Shown: piece by piece, positions 1-7,720 of the stretch | Numbering within the stretch: position 1 is the stretch's first letter | Layout: every line of letters starts with the position of its first letter | NCBI GenBank assembly: GCA_964608495.1 | Contig: CAZSOQ010000118.1 | Coordinates: 1 to 16,469 of the forward strand | DNA length: 16,469 bases | DNA from: JAKORR01 sp964608495 | GTDB taxonomy: Bacteria > Armatimonadota > Zipacnadia > Zipacnadales > FEN-943 | Direction of reading: 5' to 3' | The notes under the pieces: model-generated | What the model was told of the DNA's origin: nothing | What the model saw: the letters and a program-made list of their open reading frames with translations, nothing else | The model's database searches: none | Made by a program: the position numbers and the translations under genes

Positions 1-40
1 GGGAAGGAAGGGTGCGCGAGGCCTGGAAAGGGCGGCCCGC

Positions 41-2068
41 ATGTCCCACGTGGTCACCGCTGGACCGGACGCGGGCAGGCAACGGCCGCTTCACGAGCTG
101 GGGGGGCTGACGCTCCGGGCAGCCCTCGTCGCTGTCGCGCTGGTGGTCGCCACCTACCTCGGCATCCTTCGCCTCGGCTTCATCCGCATCAACTGGGTCC
201 CCTATGTCGTCCCCCCGGTGCCGGCGCTGCTCTTCCTCGTCCTGCTTCAGGTCGCCAACGCCGCGCTTCATCGGTTGCGCAGCGCCGGGCTGGCCTGGGT
301 CGCCCCGCTCACCCGCGGGGAGCTGCTGCTCGTCTACGGCGCCCTGTGCATCTGCCTGTCCATGGACCGCGGAGCCTACATCCTGCATTACTGCCTTGTC
401 GGGCAGTACTACGGCGATGAGTCCAACCGCTGGGGCGAGCTCTTCTCCTTCTACCCCGACTACTACGTGCCCCAGCACGAGGGCCCGATCCGCGGGTTCT
501 TCGAGGGCAGCCGGACGGGGCACGTGCCCTGGGCCGCCTGGGCCCGACCGCTCCTGTGGTGGAGCCTTGTGAACCTGACGATCGTCTGGACGGTGACCTG
601 CCTCGTCGCCCTCTTCCGCAAGCAATGGGTCGAGGGCGAGCGGCTCACCTTCCCCATGCTTTTCCTGCCCCTGGCCGTGACCGGAGGCGTCGGCCAGGAC
701 CCGGTCCTGCGGCGCTTCTTCGTGGACCCCGTGACGTGGATCGGGTTCGGCGTCGCGGCCGTCGTCAACGGCATCAACATCCTGCACGCCTTCATCCCCA
801 GCGTCCCCAGCCTCGGCTGGTACAAGCCCGTCATCACGCCTCTGTCCGAGGGCTTCCTGCGGTACTTCCGGCCCATCAACGTCTACTTCAACCTGGAGAT
901 GCTCGGCCTCTCCTACCTCATCTCCGGGGAAGTTCTGTTTTCTGGGTGGTTCTTCTACTTATTCGTCAAGTTCGTCAAAGCCCTGGGCAACAGCCTCGGC
1001 TACCGCGCCCCCGGCTTCCCGCACTTCCAGGAACTCAGCGCCGGCGCCTGCATCGCGGTGGCCGCCTTCATGGCCTGGGTCGCCCGGGGCCACTTCTCTC
1101 GCGTGTGGCGCAACGCCCTCGGGTCCAGCAACGCCGACGACAGGAACGAGGCCCTGCCCTACCGCTGGCTCCTGATCGGCTTCCTGGCGGGCGCGGGCCT
1201 GCTCATCTACCTGCAGACCGCTGCCGGCCTATCGCCCGCCTTCATGACCTTCTACCTTCTGTCGCTCTTCACTTACATACTCGTCGCGGCGCGCATCCGT
1301 GCCGAGGCTGGCCCGCCCACCCAGTGGACCCATCCCTGGGGCATTGACCAGCACACGCCTCTGCACCTCGTGGGCACCAGGGCGGCCCTCGACGCCCTGG
1401 GCCGCAAGGGCATGGTCCTCTACTACAGCCTCTTCTGGATCGGGCGCACCATCTTCGCCCACAGCGCGGCCCAGTATGCCATAGATGGGCTCAGACTGGC
1501 CGATCATGGGCACGTGCGCCGCCGCGCGATGCTGGCGGTCATGATGCTCGGCGCTGTGGCGGGGATGGCTCTGGCGTGGTGGTACCACCTGGACGTGGGG
1601 TATCGCTACGGGCAGGCGATGATCGGGGCGTCCGCCGGCAACGTCGGCACCGCGTGGTCCTTCAACTGGTCCCGCGGCCAGTACCTGATGCTCAGGCAGG
1701 CCCTTGACCGCCCCGAGGCGCCGCAGATACCCCAGGTGCTGGCCTACGCGGTGGGATTCCTGTTCACCTGGGGGCTGATTGTGGCGCGGATGAGGCTGAG
1801 CAACTTCCCCTTCAACCCTCTCGGCTTCATCCTGGGGACGCTCTACGGCGAGAACACGCCCTACTGGTTCCCCTTCCTGGCGGCCTGGGCCGGCCAGCGA
1901 ACGGCCCTGCGGTACGGGGGATTCATCCTCTACCGGCGGCTCGTGCCGGCCTTCCTGGGCCTTGCCTTCGGGCACATCATGATCGCCGGCATCCTCTGGC
2001 GCATCTTCATCAACTACTTCATTGACCCCGTCGTGGCGGTGCGCTACTACATCAACCTTGGCGGCTAG
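41..2068 (+). CDS. Large polytopic membrane protein, DUF6785/DUF6784 type
   Basis: The 675-residue product has many hydrophobic segments, roughly a dozen or more, starting with one at about residues 25-45. It has no cleavable signal peptide and should sit in the inner membrane. The stretch RKQWVEGERLTFPMLFLPLA at about residues 193-212 resembles the signature I associate with the DUF6785/DUF6784 membrane proteins found in Planctomycetota, Armatimonadota and Verrucomicrobia. No biochemical function is known for that family. A GGAAAGGG Shine-Dalgarno-like run at about 25-32 supports the ATG at 41. It lies 153 bases upstream of an alpha-L-fucosidase on the same strand, so a role in taking up or exporting glycans is a reasonable guess, but no substrate is shown. 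The family assignment rests on recalled motif similarity and needs a profile search. Confidence 0.75.
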   Translation: MSHVVTAGPDAGRQRPLHELGGLTLRAALVAVALVVATYLGILRLGFIRINWVPYVVPPVPALLFLVLLQVANAALHRLRSAGLAWVAPLTRGELLLVYGALCICLSMDRGAYILHYCLVGQYYGDESNRWGELFSFYPDYYVPQHEGPIRGFFEGSRTGHVPWAAWARPLLWWSLVNLTIVWTVTCLVALFRKQWVEGERLTFPMLFLPLAVTGGVGQDPVLRRFFVDPVTWIGFGVAAVVNGINILHAFIPSVPSLGWYKPVITPLSEGFLRYFRPINVYFNLEMLGLSYLISGEVLFSGWFFYLFVKFVKALGNSLGYRAPGFPHFQELSAGACIAVAAFMAWVARGHFSRVWRNALGSSNADDRNEALPYRWLLIGFLAGAGLLIYLQTAAGLSPAFMTFYLLSLFTYILVAARIRAEAGPPTQWTHPWGIDQHTPLHLVGTRAALDALGRKGMVLYYSLFWIGRTIFAHSAAQYAIDGLRLADHGHVRRRAMLAVMMLGAVAGMALAWWYHLDVGYRYGQAMIGASAGNVGTAWSFNWSRGQYLMLRQALDRPEAPQIPQVLAYAVGFLFTWGLIVARMRLSNFPFNPLGFILGTLYGENTPYWFPFLAAWAGQRTALRYGGFILYRRLVPAFLGLAFGHIMIAGILWRIFINYFIDPVVAVRYYINLGG

Positions 2069-2221
2069 GCTTCCCTGCGCCCTCCCCTCCTCCGGCCACG
2101 AAGGCGCGGCGCTCGCGGCGGCGAATTGCTCCCGGCGGGCGCGCCACCAGCACGGCCAGGCCGGCTCCGGCCGCCCCTGCCGCCCACCGGCGCTCGACCC
2201 GACCCATAGGGAGGAAACAGC

Positions 2222-3634
2222 ATGTCGCTCAGCATCCCCAACGGCCCCTTCGAGCCAACCTGGGAGTCGCTCGAGAACTACGTCGTACCCCAGTGGTACC
2301 TCGACGCGAAGTTCGGCATCTTCATCCACTGGGGCGTCTACTCGGTGCCCGCCTTCGGCAACGAGTGGTACCCTCGCAACATGTACTGCGAGGGCTCGCG
2401 CGAGTTCGACCACCACGTGCAGACCTACGGCCCCCAGTCCCAGTTCGGCTACAAGGACTTCATCCCGCAGTTCACCGCCGCGAACTACGACCCCGCCGCC
2501 TGGGCCGCGCTCTTCCGCAAGGCCGGCGCTCGCTACGTGGTACCCGTGGCCGAGCACCACGACGGCTTCGCCCTATACGACTGCGGCCTGTCGGAGTGGT
2601 GCGCGGCGAGGATGGGCCCGCGGCGCGACGTCATCGGCGACCTTGCCGAAGCCGTGCGCGCCGAGGGGATGGTCTTTGGCGTCTCGTCCCATCGCGCCGA
2701 GCACTGGTGGTTCTTCGACGGCGGCATGAAGTTCGACTCTGACGTCCAGGACCCCGCCTGCGCCGGCCTCTACGGCCCCGCGAAACCCAACGGCACCCAG
2801 CCCGACCAGGAGTTCCTCGAGGACTGGCTCGCCCGCACCTGCGAGCTGGTGGACAAGTACCAGCCCCAGATCGTCTGGTTCGATTGGTGGATCCAGGAGC
2901 CCGCCTTCAGGCCCTATTTGCGGCGCTTCGCAGCCCACTACTACAACCGCGCCTTCGAGTGGGGTCGCGGCGTGGCGATCAACTACAAGAACGACGCCTA
3001 TCCGCCCCGCGCGGGAGTCTTCGACATCGAGCGCGGCAAGCTTCGCGACACCCGCGACCTCTTCTGGCAGACCGACACCTCGGTCAGCTACAAGTCCTGG
3101 GGTCACATCGAGGACGACGAGTTCCGGACAGTCGCCTCGGTCGTGCACGATCTGGCCGACATCGTGAGCAAGAACGGCTGTCTGCTGCTCAACATCGGCC
3201 CTCGCCCCGACGGCACCATCCCCGACGAGGCCGCCCGGTGCCTCTTGGGGGTGGGGGAATGGCTGGACGTCAACGGCGAGGCGATCTACGGCACGCGCCC
3301 ATGGAAGGTCTACGGCGAGGGCGAGACCGGGATGCCTGACAGCTTCAAGGAGCGCGAGCAGCAGCCCTACACCGCCAAGGACGTGCGCTTCACGACCCGC
3401 GGCCGGACCCTGTACGCGATCGTCCTCGGCTGGCCCGAAACGGGCCAGGTAACCCTTCGGTCGCTGGGCTCCAGCCTCAAGCTCTACCCCGAGGAGATAG
3501 GCAACGTGGAGCTGCTGGGCTGTGAGGCCCCGCTGCACTGGTGCCGCGAAGCTGGCGGCCTCACGGTCACGCTGCCCGCCGACAGGCCCTGCGAGGAAGC
3601 CTTCGTCCTGAAGATCACGAGACACGGCGGGTAA
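2222..3634 (+). CDS. Alpha-L-fucosidase, GH29
   Basis: The enzyme hydrolyses terminal alpha-L-fucosyl residues with retention of configuration. Its 470 residues fit a GH29 catalytic barrel plus a short beta domain. Family landmarks are FGIFIHWGVYSVPAFGNEWY at residues 31-50, the EHHDGFALY motif at 111-119, VWFDWW at 218-223, in which D221 is the expected nucleophile, and NIGPRPDGTIP late in the catalytic domain. The acid/base residue is poorly conserved in this family and I cannot name it. There is no signal peptide, so the protein is probably cytosolic and would need imported substrate. The ATG follows an excellent AGGGAGGA ribosome binding site at 2208-2215. The upstream membrane protein and downstream glycosidase form a likely carbohydrate-use cluster. 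The family call is firm; the linkage specificity is open. Confidence 0.92.
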   Translation: MSLSIPNGPFEPTWESLENYVVPQWYLDAKFGIFIHWGVYSVPAFGNEWYPRNMYCEGSREFDHHVQTYGPQSQFGYKDFIPQFTAANYDPAAWAALFRKAGARYVVPVAEHHDGFALYDCGLSEWCAARMGPRRDVIGDLAEAVRAEGMVFGVSSHRAEHWWFFDGGMKFDSDVQDPACAGLYGPAKPNGTQPDQEFLEDWLARTCELVDKYQPQIVWFDWWIQEPAFRPYLRRFAAHYYNRAFEWGRGVAINYKNDAYPPRAGVFDIERGKLRDTRDLFWQTDTSVSYKSWGHIEDDEFRTVASVVHDLADIVSKNGCLLLNIGPRPDGTIPDEAARCLLGVGEWLDVNGEAIYGTRPWKVYGEGETGMPDSFKEREQQPYTAKDVRFTTRGRTLYAIVLGWPETGQVTLRSLGSSLKLYPEEIGNVELLGCEAPLHWCREAGGLTVTLPADRPCEEAFVLKITRHGG

Positions 3635-3655
3635 CTGTGGTCCGTCTGTTGTAGT

Positions 3656-3683
3656 CGCGGGTTGGCCGAAGGCCATGCCCGCG
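3656..3683 (+). other. Intergenic hairpin between the two glycosidase genes
   Basis: A 6-bp GC arm (3656-3661 with 3678-3683) encloses a second stem, GGCC (3664-3667) with GGCC (3671-3674), around a GAA triloop. A T-G wobble and a T-A pair can join the two with one bulge, giving a nearly continuous 12-bp stem. No T tract follows, so it is not a standard intrinsic terminator. It could stabilise the fucosidase transcript or mark a processing point. Confidence 0.3.
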
Positions 3684-3746
3684 GGGGCGGCCTTGCTGGG
3701 GTCCCGTCTCATCGCGCCGGTCCGCCCTGATCCCTGAGGTGGTCCC

Positions 3747-5033
3747 ATGCTACTCTCGGCACTCCCGATCCTGACCGCCCTGACGTCCTTCCTCGCCGCC
3801 GACGGTTCCCCGGCGGCGGCCCCAGTCTTCCGCGTCTTCCGCCAACCCGACGACCGCCTCGTGGTCTGGGACCCGCGCCCCGAACTGGGCGTCGGCGTCC
3901 ACGGCCTCCCCGAGCACCACGCCCGCCTCATCCGCGACGTCGGCCTCCGCCTCATCCGCAAGACTATGTACTGGTACCAGATCGAGACCACCGAGGACCC
4001 TGGGCGCTACGATCCCGCCGCTCTGGCCGAGTGGGACGCCACCGTCGCCCTCTGCGAGCGGTACGGCCTGGCGCTCCTGGTCGTCGTGCACGGCAACGCC
4101 CCGGGCTGCGGGTTCGCGAATCGCGAGGAGAGCTACCGCCGCTTCGCGCGATTCGTGGCCGACATGGCCCGCCGCTACCGCTCCATCCGCTACTGGGAAT
4201 TGTGGAACGAGATGGACGTGGGCTTCACGGACCTCTTCGGCGCCCGGGACGACGTGCCGATGCTGGAGCGAGGCCGTCTGTATGCCGAGATGCTCAAGCT
4301 GGCCTACCCGGCCATCCGCGAGGCGAATCCCGACGCCTGGGTGCTCACCGGCGGCATCGCGCAGCCCTGGGGCGACTTCGTGAGGGGCATCTACGAGGGT
4401 GGCGGGCGCGAGTTTTTTGACATAATGAACATCCACACCTACGGCGTCCCCGTGTCCTGGGCCTTCCTCGGCCGCGGCCTGGCCTGCCGCGAGATCATAA
4501 AGCGCCACGGCGATGCCGACAAGCCTTTGTGGAACACGGAGTTCGGCCTGGACGCCGGCAACCTCGTGCAGGCCTGGGGCTACCCCCACGACCGCCAACC
4601 GCCCCAGGACGACGGCGACTACTTCGACCAGGAGATGATCCGTCAGTACGGGGCCTGCCTGGACGCGGCGCGCGAGCAGGGCCTGTACCAGAAGGTCTTT
4701 GCCTACCAGTTCCACGCGGGCAACGAGTGCAAGCCCGAGGGCATCGAGGACAGGGCGCGGCTCCCGGAGGGCAGGACGCTGGACGACTACGGCTTCGGCT
4801 GGCTTCGGCGGGACGGCGAGACGCCCAGGCCCGTGTATGACTGGCTCCGGGAGCTGGACTTCAACGCGCCGCTCCGCGCGCAGGCCGCGCGCGAGGTTAC
4901 CGTCGAGTACCCCCTGCCGGGCGACTGGCGACCCATCGGCCACGAGACCCAGCGGCGGGACGTCCTGGCCGCCATCGAGGGCGTCCGCTTGGACTCCCTC
5001 TACCCGGCGGCTATCGCCCTGGAGACGCGATAG
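3747..5033 (+). CDS. Clan GH-A glycoside hydrolase, GH39/PslG-like
   Basis: The 428-residue product is a probable retaining glycosidase with a TIM-barrel fold. WELWNEMD at residues 150-157 carries the Asn-Glu pair typical of the clan, so E155 is the likely acid/base. LWNTEFGLD at 261-269 supplies E265 as the likely nucleophile, and NIHTYG at 228-233 supplies the usual barrel-strand His and Tyr. The overall pattern resembles GH39 beta-xylosidases and PslG, but GH5-like subgroups are possible and the substrate is unknown. An in-frame TGA at 3735-3737 rules out an upstream extension. The ATG is preceded by GAGGTGG at 3736-3742, unusually close. Residues 1-25 are hydrophobic and Ala-rich but lack the basic residues of a normal signal peptide, so export is uncertain. 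It lies 112 bases after the fucosidase and probably belongs to the same carbohydrate cluster. Confidence 0.8.
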   Translation: MLLSALPILTALTSFLAADGSPAAAPVFRVFRQPDDRLVVWDPRPELGVGVHGLPEHHARLIRDVGLRLIRKTMYWYQIETTEDPGRYDPAALAEWDATVALCERYGLALLVVVHGNAPGCGFANREESYRRFARFVADMARRYRSIRYWELWNEMDVGFTDLFGARDDVPMLERGRLYAEMLKLAYPAIREANPDAWVLTGGIAQPWGDFVRGIYEGGGREFFDIMNIHTYGVPVSWAFLGRGLACREIIKRHGDADKPLWNTEFGLDAGNLVQAWGYPHDRQPPQDDGDYFDQEMIRQYGACLDAAREQGLYQKVFAYQFHAGNECKPEGIEDRARLPEGRTLDDYGFGWLRRDGETPRPVYDWLRELDFNAPLRAQAAREVTVEYPLPGDWRPIGHETQRRDVLAAIEGVRLDSLYPAAIALETR

Positions 5034-5101
5034 GCGAGCCGCCGCGAGCCCGCCACATGGGTGCGCCGGCCCCCTACCGCGCGCTCTTTCGCGTCTCTCG
5101 G

Positions 5102-5130
5102 TGGACGCCCTGCTTCCGCGCCGCTATAAT
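5102..5130 (+). promoter_or_regulatory. Sigma70-type promoter for argG
   Basis: A perfect TATAAT at 5125-5130 lies 17 bases downstream of TGGACG at 5102-5107, which matches TTGACA at four of six positions. Transcription would start near 5137 and give a leader of about 50 bases before the argG start at 5189. Such an AT-rich box stands out in this GC-rich window. The promoter lies inside the longer reading frame that opens at 5057, which argues against that earlier start. Confidence 0.65.
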
Positions 5131-5171
5131 CCCCTCCACGGCTTTTCGGGGCCGCCATTTCCACTGCTGTC

Positions 5172-5178
5172 AAGGGGG
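5172..5178 (+). promoter_or_regulatory. Ribosome binding site that sets the argG start
   Basis: AAGGGGG ends 10 bases before the ATG at 5189. Together with the promoter at 5102-5130, it selects this ATG over the in-frame ATG at 5057. Confidence 0.6.
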
Positions 5179-5188
5179 ACTCGCGAGG

Positions 5189-6409
5189 ATGCTTACTCCC
5201 GACCAATTGCCCACTGAGGGCTTGCCCCGGGTGAAGAAGGTCGCCGTCGCCTACTCCGGGGGGTTGGACTCTGCCCTGGCCCTCAAGCTCCTGCCCGACA
5301 AGTACGGAGCCGAAGAGGTCATCGCTGTCACGGTCAACGTGGGCCTGAGCGACGACGAGCTGGAGGAGGCTCGGTCGAAGGCCGAGCTGGTCGGCGTAAG
5401 GTGGGAGCTCATCGAGGGCACCCAGGAGTTCGCCAACGAGTGGATAGCCAGGGCGATCCGCGCCAACAGCTCCTACGAGGGCTACCCGGTGGCCACGTCC
5501 ATGACGCGCCAGCTCATTGCCCGCCGCGTGGCGGAGTACGCCGTGGCCCACGGCTGCGACGCCATCTGCGAGGGCTCCACCGGTAAGGGCAATGACCAGT
5601 ACCGCATGAGCAACGTCTTCTCCATCTTCGCCCCGGACCTCACCGTCGTCCTCCCCGTGCGCGACTTCAACTTCACCCGGCAGCAGGAGAAAGAGCTGTC
5701 GGAGTACTACGGCATACCCTACAACCCCGGCATCGGCGACGACCGCACCATGTGGTGCCGGTCCATCGGCTCGGGCGAGGTGGACAATCTCACGATGTGC
5801 ATACCCCAGGACGTATACCTGTGGTACCGCTACCCCCAGAACGCGGAAGCCGAGCCGCAGCGCGTCGAGATCGAGTTCAGCGAGGGCCTGCCGGTGCGCG
5901 CCGACGACCGCACGGCCCTGGCCGACATCATCCACTACCTGAACACCGTCGGCGGCGCCCACGCCATCGGCAAGATAGACATGTTCGAGGACGGCATGAT
6001 CGGCCTCAAGAGCCGCGAGGCCTACGAGGCCCCGGCCGCGACCATCATCCTGGCCCTCCACCGCGACCTCGAGCAGCTCTGTCTGACGAAGGAGCAGGTG
6101 CAGTTCAAGCCCCAGGTCGAGCGGCTCTGGGCCTACATGGTCTACCACGGCGGCTGGTACCACCCCGTCAAGGTTGACTGCGATGCCTTCATCGCCAGCT
6201 CGCAGTGGGCCGTGAACGGGCGGTACGTCGTCGAGCTGTACCGCGGCAATATTGACATCCTCGAGCGCGAGAGCTCCAGCGGCCTCTTCGCTCCCGAGAT
6301 CCGGTCACTGGCCGCGCAGGGCTTCGACCAGCGGGACAGCGGGCCGGCGGTCAAGATCCACAGCCTGACCTACAAGATCCTGTCCAGGCGGGGTCTGCCC
6401 TACCTTTAG
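5189..6409 (+). CDS. argG: Argininosuccinate synthase
   Basis: This cytosolic enzyme joins citrulline and aspartate with ATP to form argininosuccinate, the penultimate step of arginine synthesis. From the ATG at 5189 the protein has 406 residues, the usual family length. It has the PP-loop ATPase signature AYSGGLDSAL at residues 21-30, the EGYPVATSMTRQLIA substrate-site segment at about 97-111, and GSTGKGNDQ at 129-137. The C-terminal half has the family's KSREAYEAPAA-like segment and a final RGNIDILERESSSGLF-like strand. The frame stays open back to 5057, but those 44 residues are not family-like and contain the promoter. No other arginine gene is visible here, so argG appears to be a single-gene unit. 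It ends 111 bases before the ferritin-like pair. Confidence 0.93.
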   Translation: MLTPDQLPTEGLPRVKKVAVAYSGGLDSALALKLLPDKYGAEEVIAVTVNVGLSDDELEEARSKAELVGVRWELIEGTQEFANEWIARAIRANSSYEGYPVATSMTRQLIARRVAEYAVAHGCDAICEGSTGKGNDQYRMSNVFSIFAPDLTVVLPVRDFNFTRQQEKELSEYYGIPYNPGIGDDRTMWCRSIGSGEVDNLTMCIPQDVYLWYRYPQNAEAEPQRVEIEFSEGLPVRADDRTALADIIHYLNTVGGAHAIGKIDMFEDGMIGLKSREAYEAPAATIILALHRDLEQLCLTKEQVQFKPQVERLWAYMVYHGGWYHPVKVDCDAFIASSQWAVNGRYVVELYRGNIDILERESSSGLFAPEIRSLAAQGFDQRDSGPAVKIHSLTYKILSRRGLPYL

Positions 6410-6506
6410 GGGCAGGGGCATATGCAGGCCCAGGCGGGGCCACGCGCCCTCGAGGCCGCGACGCCCCTGCACGGTTCACAGCCCGCGTCGCCGGGCAGCA
6501 CAGGAT

Positions 6507-6511
6507 GGAGG
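6507..6511 (+). promoter_or_regulatory. Ribosome binding site that sets the first ferritin-like start
   Basis: GGAGG lies nine bases before the ATG at 6521. The in-frame ATG at 6422 has no comparable site, and it would add 33 residues without resemblance to the ferritin-like fold. Confidence 0.6.
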
Positions 6512-6520
6512 ACTCTCAGC

Positions 6521-7027
6521 ATGGTAAGCGTTTCCGAGCTGTTCAGCGTCGCCCTCGACTTCGAGCGCGAGGGCCGGCGCGTCTACCTGGAGGCCGCCCG
6601 TCGGGCCACCGACCCGGTTGTGCAGGCCGTGCTATCCTCCCTGGCCCAGGACGAGCACGTGCACGAGACCCTGATCCGACAGTACTACCAGGCGCTGGAA
6701 CGCAGCGAGGGCTGGCCGCAGCCGAACGGTGAGGTTTTCGCATCGATCCCGGCCCGCCGGCGAATCCAGGCCATCATCGAGGAGACCGCCGGCGCCATCG
6801 GGCCCGACGAGACCTTCCTGGGCGTCTACGAGCGCGCCCGCGACCTCGAGCAGAAGAGCCGGGATTTCTACCGGGCTCAGGCCGACGCGACCCAGGACCG
6901 CCAGCTCGTCAAGTTCTTCCGGTTCCTGGCCGGCACCGAACAGACCCATCTGGAGATGCTCGGCATGTTGGTTGACGCCACACGCGAGGCGGCCGAGACA
7001 GCCCTGAGAGGAGGCGACAAGCCATGA
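6521..7027 (+). CDS. Ferritin-like diiron protein, first of a pair
   Basis: The 168-residue protein is predicted to be a four-helix bundle of the ferritin/rubrerythrin superfamily. The diiron ligand pattern is complete: E15 in the first helix, E45 and H48 (ExxH), E110, then E140 and H143 (ExxH). Both halves have the same 30-residue spacing from the first Glu to the ExxH motif. There is no rubredoxin-type Cys4 domain and no signal peptide, so it is likely cytosolic and is not a classical rubrerythrin. Possible roles are peroxide reduction or iron handling; the sequence does not decide between them. Its TGA overlaps the ATG of the next gene in an ATGA junction, so the two are translationally coupled. 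It has no C-terminal tail like that of its partner. Confidence 0.8.
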   Translation: MVSVSELFSVALDFEREGRRVYLEAARRATDPVVQAVLSSLAQDEHVHETLIRQYYQALERSEGWPQPNGEVFASIPARRRIQAIIEETAGAIGPDETFLGVYERARDLEQKSRDFYRAQADATQDRQLVKFFRFLAGTEQTHLEMLGMLVDATREAAETALRGGDKP

Positions 7028-7554
7028 GCGCGAGTCTACTGGAGGTTCTCCAGGAAGCCATCAAGCTCGAGGACGACGGCCACAGCTACTACCTGGACGT
7101 CGCCCAGCGCACCAGGAACGCCCTGGCGAGGCGCACCTTCGAGGTCCTCGCCTCGGAGGAGGCAAAGCACCGGTCCTACGTCGAGTCCTACTACCGCGTG
7201 CAGCAGGAGCGGTCGGCCTGGCCGTCCATGGAAGAGGTCGGCGTGGAGGTGGTACGGCCGGCGGACCGCGCCCGCAACGTCTTCGAGGAAGCCGCGCTGC
7301 ACGCCCACGAGGCCGTGACCGAGGAGACCCACCTGGTCGAGGCCTACAGCCACGCCGCTGAGCTGGAGCGCAAGAGCATCGAGTTCTACCAGGCGACGCT
7401 CGAGCGCGCGAACGAGCCGGCCCTCCGCCAGTTCCTGGACTTCCTGATCGGGCAGGAACGCCAGCACCTGGAGCTGATCAACCGCACGCAGGACTACATC
7501 AGCGACCCAGGCACCTGGTTCTTCGATGAGGAGAAGTGGGTGGTGGAGGGCTAG
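7024..7554 (+). CDS. Ferritin-like diiron protein, second of a pair
   Basis: The 176-residue protein is a paralogue of the preceding gene product with the same bundle and ligand layout: E16, E46/H49, E115 and E145/H148. The spacing between the first Glu and ExxH in each half is again 30 residues. It differs by an extended C-terminus, DPGTWFFDEEKWVVEG at about residues 161-176, a Trp-rich tail seen in some rubrerythrin-like proteins. It starts inside the stop codon of its neighbour (ATGA), so the two are made in step and may form a hetero-oligomer; that is inference. There is no rubredoxin domain and no signal peptide. The operon ends at the intrinsic terminator at 7607-7642. The superfamily call is firm, but the physiological reaction is unknown. 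Confidence 0.82.
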   Translation: MSASLLEVLQEAIKLEDDGHSYYLDVAQRTRNALARRTFEVLASEEAKHRSYVESYYRVQQERSAWPSMEEVGVEVVRPADRARNVFEEAALHAHEAVTEETHLVEAYSHAAELERKSIEFYQATLERANEPALRQFLDFLIGQERQHLELINRTQDYISDPGTWFFDEEKWVVEG

Positions 7555-7606
7555 GGGACAGGTCGGCCCGGCGGCCCCGACCGGCGAGACAAGACGACTC
7601 CTTGTC

Positions 7607-7642
7607 GGGCTCGCGCCGAGCACGGCGCGGGCCCCCCTTTTT
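7607..7642 (+). terminator. Intrinsic terminator after the ferritin-like operon
   Basis: A 12-bp stem (7607-7618 with 7623-7634, one T-G wobble) closes on the loop AGCA and is followed by CCC and a TTTTT tract at 7638-7642. It lies 53 bases after the stop at 7554 and separates the ferritin-like pair from the SRP RNA promoter. Confidence 0.8.
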
Positions 7643-7650
7643 CCTGCGCG

Positions 7651-7673
7651 CGCCTCGCGCGCCGCGCGAGGCG
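7651..7673 (+). other. Second GC-rich hairpin behind the terminator
   Basis: A perfect 10-bp inverted repeat (7651-7660 with 7664-7673) has a three-base spacer and no T tract after it. It sits between the terminator and the -35 box of the SRP RNA promoter. It could be a backup terminator or a protein-binding palindrome, or it may be chance in GC-rich spacer DNA. Confidence 0.3.
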
Positions 7674-7685
7674 AGGCTTCGCCGG

Positions 7686-7714
7686 TTGCCCAAGCGGCCC
7701 AAAGAGGGTAGGAT
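7686..7714 (+). promoter_or_regulatory. Sigma70-type promoter of the SRP RNA
   Basis: TTGCCC at 7686-7691 and TAGGAT at 7709-7714 are each four-of-six matches to consensus, with a 17-base spacer. The predicted start, seven bases after the -10 box, falls at 7721, exactly where the closing helix of the SRP RNA begins. That agreement is the main support. Transcription may run on into dnaX, since I see no other promoter before it. Confidence 0.6.
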
Positions 7715-7720
7715 AGAGCC

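Noticed and set aside
1229..2560. Long open frame on the minus strand across the first two genes (443 codons).
   Set aside because: It is antisense to two well-supported genes and has no recognisable motif. Such open frames are common opposite GC-rich genes.
5000..6163. Minus-strand open frame opposite argG (387 codons).
   Set aside because: It is a shadow of the argG codon pattern, with low-complexity Gly/Val/Ala/Leu/Asp composition and no domain.
6412..6470. Terminator for argG from the 8-bp repeat GCAGGGGC/GCCCCTGC.
   Set aside because: The loop is 43 bases and no T tract follows. It is probably chance in GC-rich spacer.
6422..6520. N-terminal extension of the first ferritin-like protein by 33 residues.
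   Set aside because: It has no ribosome binding site, the residues are not family-like, and GGAGG lies correctly before 6521.
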